The notes beneath the pieces are model-generated. The model saw nothing but the letters and a program-made list of their open reading frames with translations. It did not search any database and was not told the DNA's origin. The position numbers and the translations under genes were made by a program. Below are positions 6,797 to 14,117 of a stretch of DNA of 21,287 nt, one piece after another. Each line of letters starts with the position of its first letter. Position 1 is the first letter of the stretch. Origin of the DNA: CAZEHS01 sp964511875 (GTDB lineage: Bacteria; Bacillota; Clostridia; Peptostreptococcales; Acidaminobacteraceae); assembly GCA_964511875.1 (NCBI GenBank), contig CAZEHS010000053.1, positions 1 to 21,287 on the forward strand, written 5' to 3'.

Positions 6797-6939
6797 TTAT
6801 CCACCTTATCCACATTTAATCCACATTCCACGACTTCTATCCACATACCCTGTTGTTTTCCCCACTGTTTCCGCCGCCCTAAACCCTGTATTTTAAGGCC
6901 TTCAATTTTTTATCCACATTATCCACAGTTCTGTCCACA
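6797..6939 (+). other. Cluster of DnaA-box-like 9-mers
   Basis: Three perfect TTATCCACA boxes lie at 6806, 6910 and 6919. Near matches are TTATCCACC at 6797, TAATCCACA at 6817, CTATCCACA at 6837 and CTGTCCACA at 6931. All are in the same orientation and several abut directly. A doubled TTTCGACAA (6941-6949, 6951-6959) and AT-rich sequence (about 6980-6996) follow. DnaA binds TTATNCACA; such arrays form origins or sites that control DnaA level. Neither dnaA nor dnaN is nearby, and the 14 kb to the right is coded toward this site, which argues against the main chromosomal origin. No gene is present in 6775-7061. Confidence 0.7.
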
Positions 6940-6984
6940 TTTTCGACAAATTTCGACAAGGTTTTAATCCCCAGGGTGTTTACA

Positions 6985-7030
6985 TAATAATATTAACCCC
7001 CCGGCCATTCTCATCGAATGGTTCGGAGGG
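6985..7030 (-). terminator. Probable terminator of tsaD
   Basis: On the minus strand an outer stem CCCTCCG/CGGGGGG (7024-7030 with 6997-7003, one G-U) and an inner stem CCATTC/GAATGG (7016-7021 with 7005-7010) with a 5-nt loop are followed by TTAATATTATTA. The U-tract is imperfect. It lies about 32 bp after the tsaD stop. Confidence 0.6.
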
Positions 7031-7061
7031 CTATGGGTATTTAGCACTAGTATTTATCGCT

Positions 7062-8078
7062 TCATCTGTCAATCTGAAGATTGGGGATTGCGTTCAGATC
7101 GAGGCCGGCCCGGTCGCCGGCCAGGTAGCGGTAGTATCCGGCACAGCCGATCATGGCTGCGTTATCGGTGCAGTATCTGAAATCCGGGATCTTAAGAATC
7201 AGACCCTGGTCAGTACAAGCTTCCTGCAGCGTTTCCCGCAGGCGGCTGTTTGCCGCAACGCCTCCGGCAAGAGCAACCGTATTCATCCCGGTACGTTTTG
7301 CGGCCTCAAGGGTTTTTGTAACCAGCACCTCTACCACTGCCTCCTGAAAACCGGCTGCCACATCCGCAGCGTGAAAGGACTCACCCTTCATGGCCAGACT
7401 ATTCAGATGGTTAAGGACACCGGATTTGATTCCGCTGAAGCTGAAATCCAGACTGCCTTTCTCCAGCCAGGTCCGTGTGAAGTGGACCTTCTTGCGATCC
7501 CCCTGTTTCGCCAGCATATCCAGCTCCGGTCCCCCGGGATAAGGAAGGCCAAGGGTTCTGGCAACCTTGTCATAAGCCTCGCCTACTGCATCGTCACGGG
7601 TTCTTCCCAGGACCGCGAAGGTTGTGTGGTCCTGTACATGTATAAGATGGCTGTGGCCGCCTGATACCACCAGACACAGGAACGGCGGTTCCAGTCCTGG
7701 ATCTGTCAGATAGTTGGCAGCGATATGCCCTTCGATGTGATGGACCGGCACCAAGGGTTTTTTCAGGGCGTATGCCAGACCTTTTGCATAGGAAACCCCT
7801 ACCAGAAGGGCGCCTACCAATCCAGGGCCGTTTGTAACAGCTATGGCATCCAGATCCTCCAGATTCACCCCCGCTTCCTCCAGGGCCTCATCCACAACCG
7901 TACTGATTTTTTCCAGATGGTTCCTGGAGGCGATTTCCGGCACAACGCCGCCATACCTGCGGTGGAGATCTATTTGCGAGAAGACCGTGTCCGAAAGGAC
8001 CTCCCGCCCGTTGCGCGTGACAGCACAGGCCGTTTCGTCGCAGCTTGTTTCTATCGATAATATCAATACGTCTTTCAT
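7062..8078 (-). CDS. tsaD: tRNA t6A37 threonylcarbamoyltransferase TsaD
   Basis: Transfers the threonylcarbamoyl group from TC-AMP to A37 of ANN-decoding tRNAs, acting with TsaB and TsaE. The 338 residues are a normal length. Visible motifs are ILSIETSCDETACAV at the N-terminus (ASKHA-fold phosphate loop), metal ligands H114 and H118 in HHIEGH, VSGGHS (138-143), GEAYDKVART, and a C-terminal CTDNAAMIG with the third metal ligand D. The start at 8078 follows GGAGTGAACTG. It lies 75 bp after the Yip1-protein gene on the same strand without a clear terminator between, so it may be read from the exporter operon. tsaE and tsaB are 4.6 kb or more upstream on the same strand, unlike the compact B. 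subtilis cluster. Confidence 0.97.
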   Translation of the reverse strand: MKDVLILSIETSCDETACAVTRNGREVLSDTVFSQIDLHRRYGGVVPEIASRNHLEKISTVVDEALEEAGVNLEDLDAIAVTNGPGLVGALLVGVSYAKGLAYALKKPLVPVHHIEGHIAANYLTDPGLEPPFLCLVVSGGHSHLIHVQDHTTFAVLGRTRDDAVGEAYDKVARTLGLPYPGGPELDMLAKQGDRKKVHFTRTWLEKGSLDFSFSGIKSGVLNHLNSLAMKGESFHAADVAAGFQEAVVEVLVTKTLEAAKRTGMNTVALAGGVAANSRLRETLQEACTDQGLILKIPDFRYCTDNAAMIGCAGYYRYLAGDRAGLDLNAIPNLQIDR

Positions 8079-8153
8079 CAGTTCACTCCGTTTCTTATAG
8101 AAGAAGATAATACATCAAAATTGTAATTTTGGTTATCTATCTCTTCACTCTTT

Positions 8154-8933
8154 TCACATCAGCTTCTCAAGAATCACACCCGAAAGACTCATCAGCAGAA
8201 CCAGGCCGAAGGGAATCAGGACGGTGACAAGGGATTTTCCGTAGGAGATGCGGTGCACCTCTTTAACGCCGATGGCAGATACTCCAAGATACCAAAGGGT
8301 GAAAAGATCGAAATTCATAAGGAAATTGCCCCAGGCTGAGCCCATCTGATCAGGCCCCAACAGCATGGCAGGCGAGAATGTCACCAGGGTGTTGGATGCC
8401 ATGATCAGCGGCAGACGGATCAGGGCACCGGCGATGATTATCATGTATGACAGCGCAATTACGGAAAGCGTGACTTTCATGGTACCCTTTCCGTCAAACA
8501 GCTTTGCAGTGCCTTGGGTTACAAGACCCTTGATGATGGGTGTAAGGAGAGCCGCAAGGGGTGTCATGATCAAAACGACCTTCATGCTCATCTGAAGCTG
8601 GGATTCGATCATTTCCGGAGGCACCGCCTGAGGATTCTTTGCCAAGGCAGCTTCCATACTGAACCGGGTGAAGCTTTCAAGGGCATCCATGCTTAAAAAG
8701 GTGCTGAGCACTGTCACTACGGTCAGAATCACAAGAGGCCATAGCAGGTGGGTTTTTACCGTAAGACTTCGAAAAGTCCTGGCAGGAGAAATGAACACCC
8801 CACCCAGGCATTGGAGCAGGGTCATGGCTTCAACCGGTTCACTCTCCAGCAAATAATTATCGGACTCATCAGCACCTTCATTCATCTTCGATTCCGGATG
8901 GCTGTCAAACTGCTTCTTATCATCTTCTTTCAT
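8154..8933 (-). CDS. Yip1-family membrane protein, YknW-like
   Basis: A 259-residue integral membrane protein with a hydrophilic N-terminus of about 60 residues and about five membrane segments (roughly 67-86, 117-138, 155-176, 203-222 and 236-256). The pattern VFISPARTFRSL before the first segment is typical of the Yip1/YIPF family in Bacillota. In B. subtilis, YknW is a Yip1 protein needed for assembly of the YknXYZ exporter. This gene is the last of an exporter operon of the same composition, though YknW is encoded first in B. subtilis. AGGAGG lies 7 bp before the start, and only 11 bp separate it from the permease stop. The assembly role is inferred from that comparison. Confidence 0.8.
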   Translation of the reverse strand: MKEDDKKQFDSHPESKMNEGADESDNYLLESEPVEAMTLLQCLGGVFISPARTFRSLTVKTHLLWPLVILTVVTVLSTFLSMDALESFTRFSMEAALAKNPQAVPPEMIESQLQMSMKVVLIMTPLAALLTPIIKGLVTQGTAKLFDGKGTMKVTLSVIALSYMIIIAGALIRLPLIMASNTLVTFSPAMLLGPDQMGSAWGNFLMNFDLFTLWYLGVSAIGVKEVHRISYGKSLVTVLIPFGLVLLMSLSGVILEKLM

Positions 8934-8944
8934 GACTATTCCTC

Positions 8945-10168
8945 CTATTCATATCTCAGTGCTTCGATGGGATCCAGTTTTGATGCCTTATTTGCTGGAT
9001 AGATCCCGAAAAAGATGCCGACGCCCGCTGAAAAAAGCCAGGCTACCAGGACAGTTCCGATACCCACATGAGGGGGTATCTTGATCAGAGCAGACAACCC
9101 ATAGGCAAATCCGACTCCCAAGAGGGTTCCGACAACGCCGCCAAGAACCGAGATGATGACCGCTTCCACCAGGAACTGGGTCAGGATATCCTGACGTCTG
9201 GCTCCCAGCGACTTTCGGATCCCAATCTCACGGGTGCGTTCCGTCACTGAGACCAGCATGATATTCATGACTCCTATACCGCCGACAACCAGAGATATGG
9301 CGGCAATGGCGCCGATGACCATGGTGAGTACCCCGGTGAACGAATTGGCGAATTCCAGTTGCTGTTCTGCGCTGTAGCCTACATACTTGTCCTCTCCGGA
9401 GGCGTTGTGACGCCGATCCAGAAAGTCTTTCATCTTTTCAATGACACTGATCGGGTCATTGTCCTGCTTAAGATTTATATCTATGCCGTAAACAAAGTCA
9501 TCCAAACCCACTGTTTTTTCAAGGGTACTGATCGGTACATATATCACTGCTGGAGGAACATACCCGAATGCGCTGTTAATACTGGATGATTTCATGGCAT
9601 AAGTCCCTACGACCACCAGTGAAAGGCTCTGGTTGTTCAGCTGTACGTTTATCCGCTCGCCGATCACCGCTTCCCTGCCTAAAAGTTTTTTAGCCAGCGC
9701 CTGATCTATAACAGCCACGGTTCGATAGGAGCTGACATCCGTCTCCATGAAAAACCGGCCATCCTTCATGTCCAGGGGCTGGATGTCTGGAAACTCGCCA
9801 TTCACTCCGACCAGCTGTACATCGATTTCCTTTTTTCCTTTGTTCTCATCAATGACCTTCCCACTTTGGGAGTAGGTGACGGATGAGGCTTTGATCTCCT
9901 CTGAAAATGCACGTTTCAGAGAGTCGTAGTCCTTGTGGCTGAGGATATCACGGTCCAGGATCGTTTTCTCCCAGTTCATGGTGATATAGATCCGCTTAAC
10001 GCCGATGCTCTCGAATTCTTTGGCCACTGACGACTTCAGACCGTCCCCCAGTGCCACTACAGCGATGACGGATGAAATTCCAATGATGATTCCAAGGGTG
10101 GTCAGGAGGGAACGCATCTTATTGACCCAGATTGCTCCAAGTGCAATTTTCAGGCTTTCACCGAACAT
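8945..10168 (-). CDS. MacB/FtsX-type ABC transporter permease, YknZ-like
   Basis: A 407-residue permease of the type VII (MacB-like) ABC family. TM1 is at about 21-41. A large extracytoplasmic MacB core domain (about 42-275) follows, then three C-terminal segments (about 279-303, 333-358 and 370-390). Hallmarks are MNIMLVSVTERTREIGIRKS (301-320) between TM2 and TM3, and the C-terminal GIYPANKASKLDPIEALRYE. Such permeases use mechanotransmission to drive export or extrusion of peptides and toxins rather than carrying substrate through the membrane. The gene overlaps the ATPase gene by 19 bp and has GGGAGGTGAG before its start. B. subtilis YknZ serves defence against the SdpC killing peptide; the substrate here is unknown. 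Confidence 0.92.
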   Translation of the reverse strand: MFGESLKIALGAIWVNKMRSLLTTLGIIIGISSVIAVVALGDGLKSSVAKEFESIGVKRIYITMNWEKTILDRDILSHKDYDSLKRAFSEEIKASSVTYSQSGKVIDENKGKKEIDVQLVGVNGEFPDIQPLDMKDGRFFMETDVSSYRTVAVIDQALAKKLLGREAVIGERINVQLNNQSLSLVVVGTYAMKSSSINSAFGYVPPAVIYVPISTLEKTVGLDDFVYGIDINLKQDNDPISVIEKMKDFLDRRHNASGEDKYVGYSAEQQLEFANSFTGVLTMVIGAIAAISLVVGGIGVMNIMLVSVTERTREIGIRKSLGARRQDILTQFLVEAVIISVLGGVVGTLLGVGFAYGLSALIKIPPHVGIGTVLVAWLFSAGVGIFFGIYPANKASKLDPIEALRYE

Positions 10169-10860
10169 GGCGGCTCACCTCCCGGGTGATTCTCGCGGTC
10201 TTCCACAATGCAGCCGTCCTTGAAAATGACGACCCGCCGGGCATGGGCGGCAATATCAGCTTCGTGGGTGACCAGGATGATGGTGGAGCCTTCCCTATTG
10301 AGTTCTCCAAAGAGTCCCATGATTTCCTGAGAAGTGACCGAGTCCAGATTACCGGTAGGTTCGTCGGCAAGGATGATTGCAGGACGGTTCACGAGTGCTC
10401 GGGCAATGGCTACACGCTGGCGCTGCCCTCCTGAGAGTTCGTTTGATTTATGATGCATGCGGTCCTCCAGACCGACCCGCCGCATCGCTTCAAGGGACCT
10501 TTCATTCCTTTCCTTAACGGGGACGCGCCCGTAAATCATGGGCAGCTCCACGTTCCTGATTGCACTTATTCTGGGAAGCAGGTTAAAGGACTGGAAAACG
10601 AACCCGATTTTCTGGTTCCTGATCCAAGCCAACGCTGAATCGTCCATGGCGCTGACAGGCTCCTTATCCAGCTCATAATGACCTCTTGTGGGCCGATCCA
10701 GACATCCGAGGATGTTCATCAGCGTTGATTTCCCGGAGCCTGATGGTCCCATGACGGCGACATACTCCCCTTCACTGATTGTAAGAGTGATTCCTTTAAG
10801 GGCAGGAACCTGGACAGATCCGGTATCATATATTTTCCAAAGATCACGGATTCTAATCAT
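10150..10860 (-). CDS. MacB/LolD-type ABC transporter ATPase, YknY-like
   Basis: A 236-residue nucleotide-binding subunit. Walker A is GPSGSGKS (38-45), the Q-loop is FVFQSFNLLP (87-96), the signature LSGGQRQRVAIARAL (142-156), Walker B ILADEPTGNLD (163-173), and the switch histidine is H199. The ADEPTGNLDS sequence and FNLLP are typical of the LolD/MacB/FtsE group and fit its FtsX-type permease partner. It hydrolyses ATP at the cytoplasmic face. Its start codon lies within the end of the adaptor gene (8-bp overlap), with AGGAGGAGG upstream. The C-terminal tail after residue 220 is short and poorly conserved in type. Confidence 0.95.
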   Translation of the reverse strand: MIRIRDLWKIYDTGSVQVPALKGITLTISEGEYVAVMGPSGSGKSTLMNILGCLDRPTRGHYELDKEPVSAMDDSALAWIRNQKIGFVFQSFNLLPRISAIRNVELPMIYGRVPVKERNERSLEAMRRVGLEDRMHHKSNELSGGQRQRVAIARALVNRPAIILADEPTGNLDSVTSQEIMGLFGELNREGSTIILVTHEADIAAHARRVVIFKDGCIVEDRENHPGGEPPCSVKA

Positions 10861-12109
10861 TTTTTTCGGTGACCTCCTCCTGGCTCATCGGTTTCACCTT
10901 CTCCCCTTCCTTCAGGGCATCGGTTGGATTCAGGATGACAGGCAGATCCTTTTTGACCCCTTCAAAGCTCACTTCCAGCTCCAAATCTCCTTCTATCCCT
11001 GTTTTTACCGGACGGATGCGAACCACGCCGGATTCGACAGCATAGATTTGCTTGGTCCCGTCAGGGGCGATGTACAGCGCTTCATAGGGTACGACCATTG
11101 CGTTCTTTCGGGTTTCTGCCTTGATTATGATTTCTGTTGAAAAGTTGCTTTTCAGCTCTTCAACCGGTTCCAGGACATCGATTTTCACTTCAACGACGGT
11201 TTCCCGGGTCTGACCGGTGGTCTGCAGCTTCGCAGTTGGAGCCACACTGGCCACTTTCCCTTTTATTTCAAGCCCTTTGAGGCCTGTAGGACGAAGCAGG
11301 ACGTCCTGTCCGATCTTCACCTTGCTGATATCGAATTCACTTATCTGGGTCACTGCTTCCAGATTGGCAGTGTCCTCCACGACAAATATGGACCCGCCTG
11401 TACCGATTACATCCTCCGGCTTGACGTTCACCTCAGTCACCACTCCAGTGATCGGAGAACGGACATTCTTATCGTTCAGATCCTCCCGGAGTTTTTTCAG
11501 CTCGGATGCCAGCAGCTTCACCTGAAACTGTGAATTTGTTTCCGTTTCCCTGGATTCAAAGGCTGTTTTAGCCGAAATCAGCTCGTCCTGAGCCTGCTGA
11601 AAGCGGAACACATAATCCTGATACTCTGATTCACTGATGGCGCCCGAATCATAGAGCACTTTTCTGCTATCCAGGTCGTTCCGCGCCTTTTGAACTGACA
11701 GGCCAGCCAGATCCAGCTTGGATTTCAACGTAGCGTTCCGAGTCGTTACGGCCAGCGACGACCGGGACTGCTCCTGCTGGATCAGGATGGTTTTCTGTTC
11801 GATCTGGAAGTTCAGATCTCCAGGATCCAGCGTGCAAAGGATATCTCCTGCAATGACACGGCTGCCTGTCTGAACAGGAACCGTCAGAACCTTGCCCGGC
11901 ACATCGCCGGTCACGGTCCTGATGGATTTCGACTGTATCTTCCCGTTTACAAAAACACGGGCTTCCATATCGGCTTCTTTAACGAGCACCGTCTGCACGG
12001 GTTTACCAGGCTTGTCTGATGGATTCAAAGCCTTCCAGGAGGCAAATCCCACCGTACTGATCAGCAGGATAATGCCTCCTGCAATCAGGATTTTTTTGCG
12101 ATTCAACAT
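10853..12109 (-). CDS. Membrane-fusion (HlyD/MacA-type) adaptor protein, YknX-like
   Basis: A 418-residue adaptor with an N-terminal membrane anchor (about 7-26, after MLNRKK), so the rest lies outside the cell membrane. A split biotinyl-lipoyl domain is at about 66-100 and 215-245 (KNVRSPITGVVTEVNVKPED). Between the halves is an alpha-helical hairpin (about 101-212, rich in Q, E, K and L), then beta-barrel and membrane-proximal domains to about residue 405. The C-terminus is hydrophilic. In Gram-positive bacteria such adaptors pair with MacB-like permeases without an outer-membrane channel. It is the first gene of a tight four-gene operon. GGAGGGTGAG precedes the start. The upstream 95 bp show no strong promoter, but a hairpin separates it from rimI. 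Confidence 0.93.
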   Translation of the reverse strand: MLNRKKILIAGGIILLISTVGFASWKALNPSDKPGKPVQTVLVKEADMEARVFVNGKIQSKSIRTVTGDVPGKVLTVPVQTGSRVIAGDILCTLDPGDLNFQIEQKTILIQQEQSRSSLAVTTRNATLKSKLDLAGLSVQKARNDLDSRKVLYDSGAISESEYQDYVFRFQQAQDELISAKTAFESRETETNSQFQVKLLASELKKLREDLNDKNVRSPITGVVTEVNVKPEDVIGTGGSIFVVEDTANLEAVTQISEFDISKVKIGQDVLLRPTGLKGLEIKGKVASVAPTAKLQTTGQTRETVVEVKIDVLEPVEELKSNFSTEIIIKAETRKNAMVVPYEALYIAPDGTKQIYAVESGVVRIRPVKTGIEGDLELEVSFEGVKKDLPVILNPTDALKEGEKVKPMSQEEVTEKND

Positions 12110-12205
12110 GTCTCACCCTCCTTCTTATGCTTTCATGATATCAGATGAATTCAAAAACGGAGAATATTGTCATGGAACTGTTGGATACATTCATAAAAAT
12201 GCAAG

Positions 12206-12232
12206 GCCGTCAGTTCTATTCTAACTGACGGC
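12206..12232. terminator. Hairpin between rimI and the exporter operon
   Basis: A perfect 10-bp stem, GCCGTCAGTT and AACTGACGGC, has a 7-nt loop and lies 54 bp after the rimI stop. On the minus strand CTTGCATTTTTATG follows, so the U-tract is displaced. Termination is likely but may be leaky. Confidence 0.6.
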
Positions 12233-12285
12233 GCTTAATAAATGGAGGATATGGTTCTTAAGGGTTTCTTAAATTCATTCTGTAT

Positions 12286-12744
12286 CTATACCTTCCACAT
12301 GATCAGCGCATCTTCCCCGGTATCCTGATAATATTTGGGCCGGATTCCTACGCCTTTGAATCCCAGGCTTTCGTAGAGCCGAACCGCTGCCTTGTTCGCA
12401 GGCCGCACCTCCAGGGTGAATTTTTCGCACCCTTTCGCTTCCCCCGCCTTCAGCATTTCAACGACCAGGTACCTCCCGTAGCCCTTTCCCCGAAAGTCCG
12501 GATGGACTGCGATGTTGGTGATGTGTCCTTCACCGGCGACTGTCCACAGTCCGCTGTATGCAATGATCTGCCCTTCGAATTCCATTACGTAATAATAGGC
12601 CAGCTGATTGTAAAGCAGCTCTGAAACAAAGCTTTCATCAGACCATGGGGTCTTGAATGACAACCGTTCGATGACGCCCACAGCTGGGACATCCGATGAA
12701 GTCATTTCCCTGAAAAGTGCTTCAGACTCCAAGTTTTTTATCAT
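12286..12744 (-). CDS. rimI: Ribosomal protein S18-alanine N-acetyltransferase RimI
   Basis: A 152-residue GNAT enzyme that acetylates the N-terminal alanine of ribosomal protein S18 using acetyl-CoA. The acetyl-CoA motif is NIAVHPDFRGKGYGRYLV, with R/Q-x-x-G-x-G at 85-90. The family ending TLEVRPANKAAVRLYESLGF is at 110-129, and PWSDESF (33-39) is typical of RimI. The start at 12744 is preferred to the longer frame because the preceding residues run through tsaB and GGAGG lies 12 bp upstream; a second ATG ten codons later is less likely. It overlaps the end of tsaB by 23 bp, showing translational linkage. In B. subtilis, the counterpart ydiD also follows tsaB. Confidence 0.93.
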   Translation of the reverse strand: MIKNLESEALFREMTSSDVPAVGVIERLSFKTPWSDESFVSELLYNQLAYYYVMEFEGQIIAYSGLWTVAGEGHITNIAVHPDFRGKGYGRYLVVEMLKAGEAKGCEKFTLEVRPANKAAVRLYESLGFKGVGIRPKYYQDTGEDALIMWKV

Positions 12745-13426
12745 GGTTGCGCTCTGCCTCCGTTTTCCTGAGGTATTGAGGCTGAGCCTCCTGATAGGAA
12801 CAGGCCTTGAGATGCTCCGCTCCCACCATAGCTGCCATACCAAGGGAAGCCGCCCGTTGGTACCACAGATGCTTTTGAGGGAAACGGGCGTGATGTCCCA
12901 TGGCTTCCTCTATGACAGAACGAAACCGAAGGATACCGTCACCAACGAACCAAATAGGTTCATCCCGCTCCCGCAGCGTTATCATCAGACTTTCTACAGA
13001 TAAGGCGCTGTCCGGCATCTGTCGTTCAGGAATCTCCTGAGTACAGTCGAACAAGGCGGTATAGACCTGATCCCGCCTGGCATCCATGATCGGGCAGACC
13101 ATCCCGCCGAAACCTGCCATATTCCATGCCATTCCTTCAAGGGTTGAAACCGGAATCACCGGGAGACCGGCCCCGTGAGCCAATCCCTTTACAGTCGCCA
13201 CACCGATTCGGATCCCTGTGAAGGAGCCCGGTCCCGATGCCACAACCAGCCCATGCATATCAGCAAGCTGAAGATCCAATTGCTGCAGCAGAGCGTCCAT
13301 TGCGGGCATGAGTTTTTCCGAGTGGGTATGCCCTGTGTTCATGGTGATTTCGCCCAGAACACCCTCAAGGGTGACCACTGCAACCGAAGCGGTATGGGCC
13401 GAGCTTTCAAATGCCAGAAGTTTCAT
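12722..13426 (-). CDS. tsaB: tRNA t6A biosynthesis protein TsaB
   Basis: A 234-residue ASKHA-fold partner of TsaD. It is catalytically inactive itself but is the scaffold that binds TsaD and TsaE. The N-terminus LLAFESSAHTASVAVV replaces the active-site loop of TsaD. The conserved VASGPGSFTGIRIGVATVKGL (62-82) and PIMDARRDQVYTALF are typical, and QPQYLRK near the C-terminus matches the family. It lacks the HxxxH metal site of TsaD, as expected. GGAAGG precedes the start, only 3 bp after the tsaE stop, and its end overlaps rimI. It is the middle gene of tsaE-tsaB-rimI. Confidence 0.95.
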   Translation of the reverse strand: MKLLAFESSAHTASVAVVTLEGVLGEITMNTGHTHSEKLMPAMDALLQQLDLQLADMHGLVVASGPGSFTGIRIGVATVKGLAHGAGLPVIPVSTLEGMAWNMAGFGGMVCPIMDARRDQVYTALFDCTQEIPERQMPDSALSVESLMITLRERDEPIWFVGDGILRFRSVIEEAMGHHARFPQKHLWYQRAASLGMAAMVGAEHLKACSYQEAQPQYLRKTEAERNHDKKLGV

Positions 13427-13429
13427 CGT

Positions 13430-13900
13430 CTATTCCTTCCAGTTGTGGGCCAGCCAAGCGACTGCCCGTTCTTCCAAGGGGGTTTTTTCTGTTATTCTTA
13501 TTATCCGCCGGTTTTCATCCTCACAGCGGTACAGCCCCATGCGTATCCTATTCTCAGGGAGCAGTGATTCCACCCGCTCCGCCCATTCCACCACAATAAG
13601 CGCCTTTCCGGCAAAATAGTCGTCGAAGCCGAAATCCTCCAGCTCCGTTGCCTCCTCAACCCGATAAACATCCATATGATAGAGCGGAAATCGCCCGCTG
13701 TGGTATTCATGAACAATCGTGAAGCTGGGACTGCTTACAGGCTCCGTAACACCCAGAGCCACTGCCAGCGCCTGGGTGAATGTCGTTTTACCGGCACCCA
13801 GATCCCCTGTAAGACACAGAACCATCCCCGGCGTGAGGAAGCTTGACAGACAAGCGGCAAACCGACGGGTCTGGTCGACGCTGTTTAGAGTTATTTCCAT
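13430..13900 (-). CDS. tsaE: tRNA t6A biosynthesis ATPase TsaE
   Basis: A 156-residue P-loop ATPase that resets the TsaBD complex in t6A synthesis. Walker A is GDLGAGKTT (32-40). SSPSFTIVHEY (57-67) is a family signature with the switch threonine, followed by YHMDVYR (74-80), and VVEWAERV (103-110) is the hallmark near Walker B. The start at 13900 follows AAAGGAG. It heads the operon tsaE-tsaB-rimI, as in many Bacillota. No clear promoter is visible in the 217-bp space upstream, most of which is taken by an inverted-repeat element. Confidence 0.96.
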   Translation of the reverse strand: MEITLNSVDQTRRFAACLSSFLTPGMVLCLTGDLGAGKTTFTQALAVALGVTEPVSSPSFTIVHEYHSGRFPLYHMDVYRVEEATELEDFGFDDYFAGKALIVVEWAERVESLLPENRIRMGLYRCEDENRRIIRITEKTPLEERAVAWLAHNWKE

Positions 13901-13941
13901 AGGCCGCTCCTTTTAATAAAAATATGAAATATAAACATTAT

Positions 13942-14093
13942 CCACAGATGTCACAGATGAAGGGCGATGGGGGTAAGACATCTGCGTACTGAAGCTGTTA
14001 TCCGGCCGTAACATGGTTTGCCCTACTTCAAACCCAGATGAATACATCTGTGCTAACCCTACCCCCATCGCCCTTCATCTGTGGCATCCGTGG
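13942..14093. repeat. Fold-back element: 34-bp inverted repeat around an 84-bp core
   Basis: The left arm 13942-13975 and right arm 14060-14093 are inverted copies matching at 32 of 34 positions, with the inner 24 bp perfect (13952-13975 and 14060-14083). The core encodes nothing evident and holds a small palindrome, CAGATGAATACATCTG. It fills most of the gap between tsaE and the amidohydrolase gene. Its outer motifs (CCACAGATG, CATCCGTGG) resemble the CACGGAT repeats at 17686-17711. No target-site duplication was seen. A perfect TTATCCACA lies at its left border (13938-13946). Confidence 0.8.
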
Positions 14094-14117
14094 CAAATGG
14101 TCTTAATTCTCTATTCC

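Noticed and set aside
6517..6967. Open frames over the repeats and DnaA boxes
   Set aside because: They translate palindromic repeat sequence (for example SPPVTSPSQREIDIS), a type often seen as spurious proteins in databases, and lack proper starts.
6797..7060. Main chromosomal origin of replication
   Set aside because: dnaA, dnaN, rpmH and gyrase genes are absent, and the genes to the right are all coded toward the site, opposite to what an origin here would favour.
13938..13946. Another perfect DnaA box before the amidohydrolase element
   Set aside because: It is a single site at the edge of an inverted repeat, not a cluster.
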